Assembly (NCBI RefSeq): GCF_002844555.1
Contig: NZ_PJNI01000002.1
Coordinates: 224,671 to 288,670, forward strand
DNA length: 64,000 nt
Origin: Brumimicrobium salinarum
Lineage (GTDB): Bacteria; Bacteroidota; Bacteroidia; Flavobacteriales_D; Crocinitomicaceae
Direction of reading: 5' to 3'
Part shown: piece by piece, positions 27,419-35,063 of the stretch
Layout: every line of letters starts with the position of its first letter
Position numbering within the stretch: the first letter of the stretch is position 1
Program-made: the position numbers and the translations under genes
Notes under the pieces: model-generated
Databases searched by the model: none
Told to the model about the DNA's origin: nothing
The model's input: only the letters and a program-made list of their open reading frames with translations

Positions 27419-28123
27419 TTAAAGTTTTAAGATGTAATTTTCAATTTCAGCTTTTGCAAAAGTTTTAAAATCAGTATCAAAACATTTTTTTAATTCATTC
27501 CAAGATGCATTGCGTATGTTTGGATATAAACTCACTTGATACTTTAAATCTGTATATAAATTCTCGTGATGAAGCTCTTCAAATTCAGCAATTATCTGTG
27601 GTAAATCAAAACGAAAATATCGAAATAATCTTTTAAACTCACCTTTATTTATACCTAAATCATTAGCATTTTTAGGCTTAAAAAACAAACCTTTATCTTT
27701 TTCAATAATTGGATAGGCATCAATTATGAAACGGTCTTTCTTCCCGGGTAAAACCATTTTTTTAGTAGAAGAAAATACAGGAAAATACAAGTTGATTAAA
27801 AACATTTTAAAAAGATCTTTGGGATTGAGTAAGCGATTGTACTTTCGCTTATCTGTCCACAAGCAATCCATCCATTCATCCACTTCTAATAGGCCTTCAG
27901 GCTGTTTTGCACAAAGATAATTTACGTCTTTAAGTTTAAAAACGCCCACTGGTAACTTTTCAATTTTAAAATGCTTATAGAGCGTTTCATAAATACCTAG
28001 TGTTAATAAAAATGTTTGATTTAATGGCTGAACAAAAACAAAACGTTCCATTTCTGATGTCAACAGTACAGAAGGAGCTCCTAGTATACTATTTGAAATG
28101 GTAAGTGGTTTTAATTCTTGCAT
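27419..28123 (-). CDS. Unknown conserved-looking protein coupled to pcm
   Basis: A 234-residue soluble protein with no motif I recognise. The first ~100 residues are beta-rich (KPLTISNSILGAPSVLL, FVFVQPLNQTFLLTLG) and the rest is helical and basic-acidic mixed. Its ATG overlaps the pcm stop as TAATG, and the next gene begins two bases after its own stop, so all three should be one transcript. In other genomes DUF3037 proteins sit beside HipA-like kinases; I see no kinase motif here. Confidence 0.5.
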   Translation of the reverse strand: MQELKPLTISNSILGAPSVLLTSEMERFVFVQPLNQTFLLTLGIYETLYKHFKIEKLPVGVFKLKDVNYLCAKQPEGLLEVDEWMDCLWTDKRKYNRLLNPKDLFKMFLINLYFPVFSSTKKMVLPGKKDRFIIDAYPIIEKDKGLFFKPKNANDLGINKGEFKRLFRYFRFDLPQIIAEFEELHHENLYTDLKYQVSLYPNIRNASWNELKKCFDTDFKTFAKAEIENYILKL

Positions 28124-28767
28124 TATTTTGCGGTTTTAGTCAGCATCGGCACAAAACTAAAATCACCAAAGGTTTCAGTTTTCCATTCTTCCTCGTTGAT
28201 TTTAGTTAGTCGTGTCATAATTTGTTTGTCGCCTTCTCCAATAGGAATAACAAGCCTTCCTCCTACTTTTAATTGATTTTTCAAATCCTCTGGAATAAAA
28301 GGAGCGCCACAAGTAACTAAAATGGAATCATAAGGTGCATAAGAGGCTTTTCCTTTGTATCCATCGCCAAAGAAAAGATTAGGAACATATCCAAGTTGCG
28401 CAATTTTTGATTTAGCACTTATGTACAAATTGCGTTGTCTTTCAATAGAAACGACGCGTGCACCTAAAGCACATAAAATGGCAGTTTGAAACCCACTTCC
28501 TGTTCCTATTTCTAGAATGCGTTGACCTTTATTCAAATTCAATAATTGCGTTTGAAAAGCAACCGTGTACGGATGACTTATGGTTTGTCCTTCGCCAATT
28601 TGAAACGCCATATTCGAATAAGCTTGATTCGTAAATGAAGAATCTAAGAAAAAATGACGTGGCACTTGATCGAAAGCATCTAAAACATCAATTGCTGAAA
28701 TGCCCATTGCTCTCAATTCCTCAATCAACTTACGTCTCATTCCCTTGTGCCTGTATGTATCTATCAT
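28123..28767 (-). CDS. pcm: Protein-L-isoaspartate O-methyltransferase
   Basis: A 214-residue enzyme with the PCMT signature: VPRHFFL near 35-41, GEGQTISHPYTVA (~58-70), SAM motif I LEIGTGSGFQ and the late KVGGRLVIPIG. It methylates isoaspartyl residues of damaged proteins for repair. Length fits the bacterial family. First gene of a three-gene unit with two unknown genes. Confidence 0.9.
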   Translation of the reverse strand: MIDTYRHKGMRRKLIEELRAMGISAIDVLDAFDQVPRHFFLDSSFTNQAYSNMAFQIGEGQTISHPYTVAFQTQLLNLNKGQRILEIGTGSGFQTAILCALGARVVSIERQRNLYISAKSKIAQLGYVPNLFFGDGYKGKASYAPYDSILVTCGAPFIPEDLKNQLKVGGRLVIPIGEGDKQIMTRLTKINEEEWKTETFGDFSFVPMLTKTAK

Positions 28768-28771
28768 AAAA

Positions 28772-28779
28772 CAAAAATA
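28772..28779 (-). promoter_or_regulatory. -7 box of the pcm operon
   Basis: The complement reads TATTTTTG, a full TAnnTTTG match, only 4 nt before the pcm ATG. Confidence 0.45.
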
Positions 28780-28827
28780 AATAATCTTACTTTATAAACA
28801 TCTCTAAGCAGCATTACTTTTCGGTAA

Positions 28828-30378
28828 ATGAATGTTAGTAATTCTTTGAATGGGATTTCAATTTCTTTCGTATTTTTGTGGAAAGGAGATGTTTTGGGGA
28901 TACCACTTATCATTGTGTATATATTACTTTTGCTAGGGTTCAGTTATTGGCTCAACAAAAAGTATATTCCTGAACTCAGCAATTTAAGTTTACCCGTTCT
29001 CTTTCTCTGTAAATTTTGTTTTGCATTATTCTTTCTTTATGTATACACATACCATTATGGAGGTGGCGAACTCACTGCCGATGCAGGTATGTTTTTTCGA
29101 GAGAGCAAATTGCTATATGAAGTTTTTAATGAATCTCCACATGCTTTTTTTCAATTTCTATTTGGATTGAATAATGACATAGATTTCATAAATCAGTATT
29201 TACAAGAAACAACGCATTGGAATGGTGGTGACCGGTTTTTACCTAATGATTCTAGACATGTAATTCGCGTAAATGCGTTAATTCATTTTATTTCTACTGG
29301 CCAGGTGGTGATCCATTTTTTAATTTTAAGCTTCTTTTCTTTTTTAGGTGGATTTGACCTGTTTCAATGGTTGAAAAAAAAATCAACGATACCTCCACTA
29401 GGATTACTTGTTATGCTAACTCTTGCTCCTAGTCTTGCATTTTGGGGAAGTAGTATTATCAAAGAACCTTTAATGATTCTTGGAACGTGTATCTTAATTC
29501 GAGGAGTTTTTGATGAAATTTCAATCAAAAATAGAGTGTGGAGGATAGTTTTAGGTTTAATACTAACCTTTGCTTTTAAACCTTATGTGGTCATTTGCTT
29601 ATTGATGGCTCTCATTTATTATTATTTATTGAGTCCGTTTTTTAAACGGCAATGGCTGGCAATGCTGTTTTTTGCAGGCCTTGGAATTGGAACTTTAATA
29701 GTGACTAATTATTCAGATAAAATGGCGTATGTCATTGCAAATCAACAAGAGGATTTTATAAATCTCCGTGATGGTGGCTTGTATCTTTATGGCGATAATG
29801 ATCATATTTACTATATATATTACGCACATCGCAAGTATTTTAGTTTTGAAAATGATTCAGCGACTCTAAAAGAACCAGTTGATGCATTTTACATGGAAAA
29901 AAATGAGAATTTTAAACGCTATCCAATCAAACTAATTGATGTTGGAAAAAGTTATCCAGTTTATCTTTCACTAGCAGAAACAGGAAGTAGTGTGGATGTT
30001 ACCTTAATTGAGGATAGTTTTGGACAGTTACTTTTAAATATTCCTGAAGCCTTGTTTAATTCCTTTTTACAACCCATTCCAAACAAAAAAAGTACTTGGT
30101 TACAGTTCTCTGCTTTTTTTGAGAATATCTTGTATCTCATAATGGCTGTTTTTACATTTTTCATCTTTCCTCGGAATAGTTCAAAAAAGGAAAATAGAAT
30201 AATTGCTTCAATGAGTTTGTTTGCACTTTTTATCGCTATGATTGTTGGCTGGACAACACCAGTTTCTGGTGCCATTGTTCGATATATTGTTCCTGCACAC
30301 ATAGGAATACTTATTATTTTCGCATTAAAGTTAGACTTTAAGAAACTTAAAGTATTTACCTGTACCAGAAAGAAGTAA
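28828..30378 (+). CDS. Polytopic membrane protein of unknown function
   Basis: A 516-residue protein with about eleven membrane helices and one long loop (about 310-400) rich in charged and aromatic residues. The arrangement resembles GT-C glycosyltransferases or Wzy-like polymerases, but no diagnostic motif is visible. It stands alone and ends 12 bases from the convergent kinase fragment. Confidence 0.6.
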   Translation: MNVSNSLNGISISFVFLWKGDVLGIPLIIVYILLLLGFSYWLNKKYIPELSNLSLPVLFLCKFCFALFFLYVYTYHYGGGELTADAGMFFRESKLLYEVFNESPHAFFQFLFGLNNDIDFINQYLQETTHWNGGDRFLPNDSRHVIRVNALIHFISTGQVVIHFLILSFFSFLGGFDLFQWLKKKSTIPPLGLLVMLTLAPSLAFWGSSIIKEPLMILGTCILIRGVFDEISIKNRVWRIVLGLILTFAFKPYVVICLLMALIYYYLLSPFFKRQWLAMLFFAGLGIGTLIVTNYSDKMAYVIANQQEDFINLRDGGLYLYGDNDHIYYIYYAHRKYFSFENDSATLKEPVDAFYMEKNENFKRYPIKLIDVGKSYPVYLSLAETGSSVDVTLIEDSFGQLLLNIPEALFNSFLQPIPNKKSTWLQFSAFFENILYLIMAVFTFFIFPRNSSKKENRIIASMSLFALFIAMIVGWTTPVSGAIVRYIVPAHIGILIIFALKLDFKKLKVFTCTRKK

Positions 30379-30390
30379 AAAAAGGTCAAA

Positions 30391-30699
30391 TTATAAAGTA
30401 ATGGTAAACACGGTACCTTGATCTAATTTAGAATCTACAATAATTTTCCCCTTATGCATATTAATAATATTCAACGTGGCCGTCATTCCAAGGCCTAATC
30501 CATTCCTTCGATTTGTAAAAAAAGGATCAAATAAATTATTCATTGTTTCCTCATCCATACCCTTTCCATTATCTGAAATGCGAATGCTTGGACGTCCATT
30601 TTCTGTTTTTAAATCTATTTTCAAAATAGGTTCACGCCTTTCATCCATTGCTTCTATGGCATTAATAATGATATTAATAAAAGCTATTTTTACTTGCAT
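30391..30699 (-). pseudogene. Histidine kinase stump: ATPase domain only
   Basis: The 102 residues hold a complete HATPase_c block: N-box NIIINAIEAM, G1 DNGKGM, F-box FDPFF, and G2 GLGLGM. There is no sensor, membrane segment or H-box dimerisation domain. Two stop codons lie immediately upstream in this frame. It overlaps the response-regulator gene by 26 bp in another frame. It is most simply a kinase whose front was lost by deletion; a free-standing ATPase partner is less likely. Confidence 0.65.
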
Positions 30700-31060
30700 T
30701 GGTCATCATTTGAAGATGTTCAGTAAATACAGATGTTTCAAAAGGTTTTGCCAATAAACCCACAGCTCCTAATTCAACAGCTCTTTGTTTTTCTTTGCAA
30801 TGACTAAATGCTGAGATGATTAAAATTTTAATTTTCGGATTGACTTTAAAAAGAACCGGTATAAGATCAAACCCTTCACCATCGTGTAAATTCAAATCTA
30901 ACAAAACATAATCAGGAACCAAAGATTCAAGAACCGATTTGACTTGCATCAACGAGGTTGCTGTATATATCTCTAAATCAAAGTGACGATCGATAATAGA
31001 GCAATATAAGTCTCTAATATCTTTTTCATCATCTACGATAAGGATTTTGGAACGCTGCAT
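30674..31060 (-). CDS. Single-domain response regulator
   Basis: A 128-residue receiver domain: acidic pair Asp10/Asp11, phosphoacceptor Asp55 (LLDLN), Ser83 (ISAF) and Lys105 (LAKPF). There is no output domain, so it acts through protein contacts, or it once belonged to a hybrid kinase. The last ~10 residues (NASKNSFY) run into the kinase fragment and are probably a junction-derived tail. Confidence 0.8.
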   Translation of the reverse strand: MQRSKILIVDDEKDIRDLYCSIIDRHFDLEIYTATSLMQVKSVLESLVPDYVLLDLNLHDGEGFDLIPVLFKVNPKIKILIISAFSHCKEKQRAVELGAVGLLAKPFETSVFTEHLQMMTNASKNSFY

Positions 31061-31246
31061 AATTTCTTTTAAACTTTAATCTAGCAACACCTTTTAGCAT
31101 ACTTAGTTCAAAAATAGGAGAATTTTTAGGCTTCACGTGATGAATTTGTCAAAATTATTACAATTCACAAACACAAGAACGCAAGCTGCTCAGTTCTTAA
31201 CTCTAAAATCGATAGTTAGGCAATCCAAGGATTAGCGTTTAACAAT

Positions 31247-31275
31247 GTTTACTTTGCATAACGCAAAACGTAAAC
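31247..31275. repeat. Imperfect palindrome upstream of the response regulator
   Basis: GTTTAC-TTTGC (31247-31257) pairs with GCAAA-AC-GTAAAC (31263-31275) around ATAAC. It lies between the unknown gene at 31299-31754 and the response regulator, both on the minus strand. No T-run follows. It could be an operator. Confidence 0.4.
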
Positions 31276-31298
31276 AGAAAAAAATTGGCTGTAAAATG

Positions 31299-31754
31299 TT
31301 AAGAGAAGTAATTTAATTCAAAATGTTGCGGATCAAAACGTTTTTTAAGTAATGGTAAAATATTTTCTCCACCATTTTTTGTTTGATATACTGCTATTCG
31401 ATTTATCCCCTCCAAATCTAGCGATAACCGTTTAGTTGTAGGTAAAAAGTCTATTACTTTTACAGTAAGATTTTGGTGTGTAGAGAAACAAATTTTTATC
31501 CAATTGATGACCTTTTTCTTTGCTTTATCTTTTCTTATTTCCTTTAAATTGTTAATCAACGGTTTAAAGTTAGCCGAAACTTCCTTTAACTGAACAATAA
31601 CTATAAGCGGTTCTTTTATTTTACTAAAAGCACACAATTTATGTTGAAATTCAGGTTTCAAGTCCTCTTCTTGTATGTATACCAAATTTGCTTTCACTTT
31701 TGCAAACCTCAACATTATGATAGGATTTAAGAATGATAAAAACCTTTTAAGCAA
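31299..31754 (-). CDS. Unknown protein (about 138-151 aa)
   Basis: A soluble basic protein with no recognised domain. The likely start is either 31754 or the internal ATG at 31715 (MLRFAKVKANLVYIQ). Alternating strands and helices (LVYIQEEDL, PLIVIVQLKE, TVKVIDFLP, RIAVYQTKN) suggest an alpha/beta fold, perhaps STAS-like, but this is weak. It lies between a repressor and a two-component fragment. Confidence 0.4.
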   Translation of the reverse strand: MLKRFLSFLNPIIMLRFAKVKANLVYIQEEDLKPEFQHKLCAFSKIKEPLIVIVQLKEVSANFKPLINNLKEIRKDKAKKKVINWIKICFSTHQNLTVKVIDFLPTTKRLSLDLEGINRIAVYQTKNGGENILPLLKKRFDPQHFELNYFS

Positions 31755-31845
31755 ATGATTAAAATCAGTATTCTAAGAAAATCATACAAAAAGCAATTCT
31801 ATTTATGAGAAATCTGTCTTGACCTCGAAAATAGTGATTGTTTTT

Positions 31846-32658
31846 TCACGCATCTTTATGAATTAATGATTTGATTTCGTTCACTTGTTTTTGTATTCCT
31901 TTTACAGATTTAATAAGATCATTTTCAGAGATGGTAACTTCAGGTAAATCGTGTGAAATGTAATTAACAAACTTCCACACCTCTATTATCTCGTTTACAT
32001 CCAATAAATAAGGTTCATACAAAGGATTAGTAGATGAAAGCTGGATAACATTTTCTTTACCAGGGATTTTATTTACAATTTTAAAAACGATGCCTTCCTC
32101 CTTGGTTACTAAAATGTATGGATGATTATTCTTTAGGTTCACCCAGTTTTGAACATATTCAGCAACAACATAAGAACCCGGTGATACAGGAGGCATACTA
32201 TCACCAGAAATTGGAAAAGAACGATATTTTTTATCTTTCTTCAAAAAAGGCAATTGAAAAGTTGGTAAAACTTTAATATAATCTGGATCAGCATAACCTA
32301 AAGTATAACCTGCACTTGCTTTTTGAGGAATCATTTCGATTGTTTCTTCATTTTTTTCTGAAACCATTGCCGTTAAAACCCTTAGTTTTCTCCCCTTAAT
32401 ATCGGCATATACACCTTTCTCTATGGCTTCCCAATCACTGCTACTCAACTCCTCTAAGTTCCGGTTCAATAAATCATCTGTTGGAATACGGTAGAATTTA
32501 CTCATTTTTACCAAATTTTCAATTCCGGGTTCTGCTACTCCATTCTCATAACCAGAATATGATGAACGCGTTAGATTAAGTTTATTCGCAACGTCTTCTT
32601 GGGACATTTTTCGATACTTTCTTAGTAATTTTAAATTGGTTGCTAAAAATATTTCCAT
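31846..32658 (-). CDS. XRE-type repressor with LexA/CI-like S24 domain
   Basis: A 270-residue regulator. Residues ~5-62 form an XRE helix-turn-helix (MSQEDVANKLNLTRSSYSGYENG). The C-terminal half is an S24 peptidase-like domain with Ala116-Gly117 as the cleavage pair, Ser154 in GDSM and Lys193 in VFKIV, so self-cleavage is possible. The last ~30 residues form a helix. Such proteins answer DNA damage through RecA, or regulate stress genes. No phage genes surround it. A palindrome overlaps its promoter. Confidence 0.82.
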   Translation of the reverse strand: MEIFLATNLKLLRKYRKMSQEDVANKLNLTRSSYSGYENGVAEPGIENLVKMSKFYRIPTDDLLNRNLEELSSSDWEAIEKGVYADIKGRKLRVLTAMVSEKNEETIEMIPQKASAGYTLGYADPDYIKVLPTFQLPFLKKDKKYRSFPISGDSMPPVSPGSYVVAEYVQNWVNLKNNHPYILVTKEEGIVFKIVNKIPGKENVIQLSSTNPLYEPYLLDVNEIIEVWKFVNYISHDLPEVTISENDLIKSVKGIQKQVNEIKSLIHKDA

Positions 32659-32671
32659 AGGAACAGTTGTA

Positions 32672-32692
32672 TTTGATTAATTTTTAATCAAA
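32672..32692. promoter_or_regulatory. Candidate operator of the XRE/S24 repressor
   Basis: TTTGATTAA (32672-32680) and TTAATCAAA (32684-32692) form a perfect 9-bp palindrome with a TTT spacer. On the minus strand it overlaps a TATTTTTG -7 box (complement of 32689-32696), so a bound repressor would block its own promoter. Confidence 0.55.
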
Positions 32693-32758
32693 AATAAGAA
32701 GATATTTTCAACAAATAAAATTATACATATATTTTTTAGACAAAAAAAAGAAAATAAA

Positions 32759-32786
32759 AAACCTCTTCAAACTAATGAAGAGGTTT
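32759..32786 (-). terminator. Terminator of tRNA-His
   Basis: AAACCTCTTCA and TGAAGAGGTTT (32759-32769 and 32776-32786) form an 11-bp stem with a 6-nt loop. On the minus strand a T-rich run follows. Confidence 0.85.
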
Positions 32787-32790
32787 CTTG

Positions 32791-32864
32791 GGTGGAAGAT
32801 CGGTCTCGAACCGACGACCTCCTGAACCACAATCAGGCGCTCTAACCAACTGAGCTACAACCAC
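32791..32864 (-). tRNA. tRNA-His (anticodon GTG)
   Basis: A full cloverleaf on the minus strand. The anticodon stem is CCTGA/TCAGG with loop TTGTGGT, anticodon GTG. The T-arm is GTCGG-TTCGAGA-CCGAT. G at 32865 is position -1 and pairs with discriminator C73, as tRNA-His requires. CCA is not encoded. The acceptor stem GTGGTTG/CTTCCAC has two adjacent T-T mismatches (5-68 and 6-67). Confidence 0.92.
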
Positions 32865-32942
32865 CATTTTACTTGAACTATAATTACTGAATTGACCTGT
32901 AATTTTCAATTAAATCTAAATCAATTCCGTTCAAATCGGTTG

Positions 32943-32950
32943 CAAATATA
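32943..32950 (-). promoter_or_regulatory. -7 box of tRNA-His
   Basis: The complement reads TATATTTG. It is about 78 nt upstream of the mature tRNA, leaving a trimmed leader. Confidence 0.5.
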
Positions 32951-33140
32951 ATGAAAATAAAGTAAACTGAATTCATCTTTGTCAAAAAAAAGATACTATC
33001 CTAGACAATTATTTTCTAAGCACTGTATATCAATCGATTATATTTGGTTTAAAATTGGCATTACTTTAACACCTATACTATTATACACAATGATGTTAAT
33101 AACCTAATCATATTCCTCTAATTTACTTCAAGACAAGCTG

Positions 33141-33148
33141 TATATTTG
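33141..33148 (+). promoter_or_regulatory. -7 box of the Gfo/Idh/MocA gene
   Basis: TATATTTG fully matches TAnnTTTG, 12 nt before the ATG at 33161. TTTA at 33122-33125 is a weak -33 candidate. Confidence 0.5.
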
Positions 33149-33160
33149 TAAAAAAAGAAA

Positions 33161-34147
33161 ATGATTAAAATAGGTTTAATAGGAACAGGACATTTGGGAA
33201 AAATTCATTTACGATTAATCAAAGAATTAAATATGGTCTTTGAGCTAGTTGGTATTTATGATAAGAATCCAGATCAAGCAGCTGAAATCAGTAAAGATTT
33301 TGAATGTAAAGCTTTTGGCTCTGCTGAAGCGTTAATTGATGCAGTTGATTGTGTTGATATTGTTACACCTACTACATCACATTTCGAAATGGCAGCAATG
33401 GCGATTAAACGCTCCACACATGTTTTTATTGAAAAGCCCGTTACGCAAACAACAGAGGAAGCAAAAGCACTACTTTCACTTGCTGAAGAGGCTAAAGTAA
33501 AGGTTCAAGTAGGACATGTAGAACGTTTTAACCCAGCGTTTAGAGCAGCTATCCCTTATTTCAATCAGCCTATGTTTATTGAAACGCACCGATTAGCTCA
33601 ATTTAACCCCCGCGGTACGGATGTTCCTGTAATATTAGACTTAATGATTCATGATTTGGATGTAATTTTAAGCGTAGTAAAGTCTGGTGTAAGGAAAATA
33701 TCAGCTTCAGGAGTTGCCGTAGTTTCCGACACTCCTGATATTGCTAATGCACGTATTGAATTTGACAACGGCTGTGTGGCTAATCTAACTTCCTCTCGAA
33801 TTTCACTAAAAAATATGCGTAAATCCAGATTCTTTCAGAAAGATGCTTACATAAGTGTCGATTTTTTAGAGAAAGAAATGGAGGTTGTTCAAATGGAGAC
33901 CTTAAATGAAAAACCAGGTCCTTATGATATGGTAATGGAAATGGGTGATGATAAACCAGCAAAAAAAATCATATTTGACAAACCTGAATTGGAAGAAGTG
34001 AATGCAATTAAGGAAGAATTGAGAACTTTTGCTTCTGCAATTAAAAATGACACGGTTCCAATTGTATCACTAGAAGACGGATTATTGGCACTTAGTGTAG
34101 CTGAACAAATCGTCGAGAAGCTCAAAATGAATGGATCTTCTCTATAA
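33161..34147 (+). CDS. Gfo/Idh/MocA family oxidoreductase
   Basis: A 328-residue NAD(P)-dependent oxidoreductase with Rossmann motif GLIGTGHLG (5-13) and the family EKP motif (91-93). The C-terminal alpha/beta domain has HVERFNPAF and DLMIHDLDVIL, with the usual catalytic His. Family members oxidise or reduce sugars or their derivatives. The following lipoprotein and glycosylphosphotransferase genes suggest a role in nucleotide-sugar or surface-glycan synthesis (inference). Confidence 0.82.
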   Translation: MIKIGLIGTGHLGKIHLRLIKELNMVFELVGIYDKNPDQAAEISKDFECKAFGSAEALIDAVDCVDIVTPTTSHFEMAAMAIKRSTHVFIEKPVTQTTEEAKALLSLAEEAKVKVQVGHVERFNPAFRAAIPYFNQPMFIETHRLAQFNPRGTDVPVILDLMIHDLDVILSVVKSGVRKISASGVAVVSDTPDIANARIEFDNGCVANLTSSRISLKNMRKSRFFQKDAYISVDFLEKEMEVVQMETLNEKPGPYDMVMEMGDDKPAKKIIFDKPELEEVNAIKEELRTFASAIKNDTVPIVSLEDGLLALSVAEQIVEKLKMNGSSL

Positions 34148-34192
34148 AGTAATAATCTAATTTTTTTACGTTTTCTTTCTAAACTATTTCCA

Positions 34193-35056
34193 ATGCGGTA
34201 CTTTTTTCTACTTACAATATTGTTACCCCTTTTATTTTCCTGTGCTAAAAAACAACCAGAAGTCGCTTGGTTAAAAATTGACAAATGGGACCTTGTGAAA
34301 AATCAAGATGCTATGAATGATCAAGGAGAGCTATCTCATGATATAAGTCAAGTTTTCTTAAACATGGACGGCAAAAGTTTAGGTACTTATGAACTACCGG
34401 CTAAAATACCTATCATAGGTGATGGTGCACACGATTTTGTTCTCATTCCTGGGGTAATTGTTAATGGAATAAGGGGTACTAAAAAACGTTATCCTTTTAT
34501 GGAACAATATAAATCAGTGATAACACTCAAGAAAAACGATACTGTTTCAATAGTTCCTGAAACGAGGTATTTTAAAGAGATCAATTTTCTAATTGAAGAT
34601 TTTGAAAGTCCAAGTATGCAGTTAGATGTTTCTTCTGAATCTCTTGCTACTATTGGTAGAAACAATGACCCATCTATTTTAAAGTGGGGAAATCGATATG
34701 GAGAAGTAATACTTAATGATAGTGATTCATTAATTTCTTTTACAACAGACTTTAACACGGTCCTTCCAAAGTTAGGTACAGATGTATTTTTAGAATTTGA
34801 TTACATGAATACGAACTCAATGTTAATCGGAACTTATTCATACGGAAATGGCAACGTTTATTACGACCCTTATCTTCAAATAAACCCACAGTCTGCAGGA
34901 GATGCTGTATGGAAACATGTTTATGTAGATTTAAAAGAAAATATATCCTATCGTCAAACAACTCCCATTAATGAAGCTCAATTTACTATGGTTCTTGATG
35001 ACCTTGGAACTTCTAAATATGTATATATCGACAACATTAAATTAGTCTATCCATAA
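34193..35056 (+). CDS. Conserved-looking lipoprotein
   Basis: A 287-residue protein with a lipobox LLFSC (Cys17), so it is anchored in a membrane. A beta-rich N-terminal half and a C-terminal jelly-roll-like half (LEFDYMNTN, WKHVYVDLKE, FTMVLDDLG) are visible. No known family is assigned. It lies 45 bases after the oxidoreductase and 7 bases before the glycosylphosphotransferase. Confidence 0.7.
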   Translation: MRYFFLLTILLPLLFSCAKKQPEVAWLKIDKWDLVKNQDAMNDQGELSHDISQVFLNMDGKSLGTYELPAKIPIIGDGAHDFVLIPGVIVNGIRGTKKRYPFMEQYKSVITLKKNDTVSIVPETRYFKEINFLIEDFESPSMQLDVSSESLATIGRNNDPSILKWGNRYGEVILNDSDSLISFTTDFNTVLPKLGTDVFLEFDYMNTNSMLIGTYSYGNGNVYYDPYLQINPQSAGDAVWKHVYVDLKENISYRQTTPINEAQFTMVLDDLGTSKYVYIDNIKLVYP

Positions 35057-35063
35057 TTTACCT

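Noticed and set aside
26652..28123. HipA-like kinase next to the DUF3037-like protein
   Set aside because: No Lys/Glu/Asp kinase motifs or nucleotide loop are visible in the 234-residue partner.
31846..32865. Prophage or integrated element at tRNA-His
   Set aside because: There is a CI-like repressor near a tRNA, but no integrase, no structural genes and no repeat of the tRNA 3' end that could be an att site.
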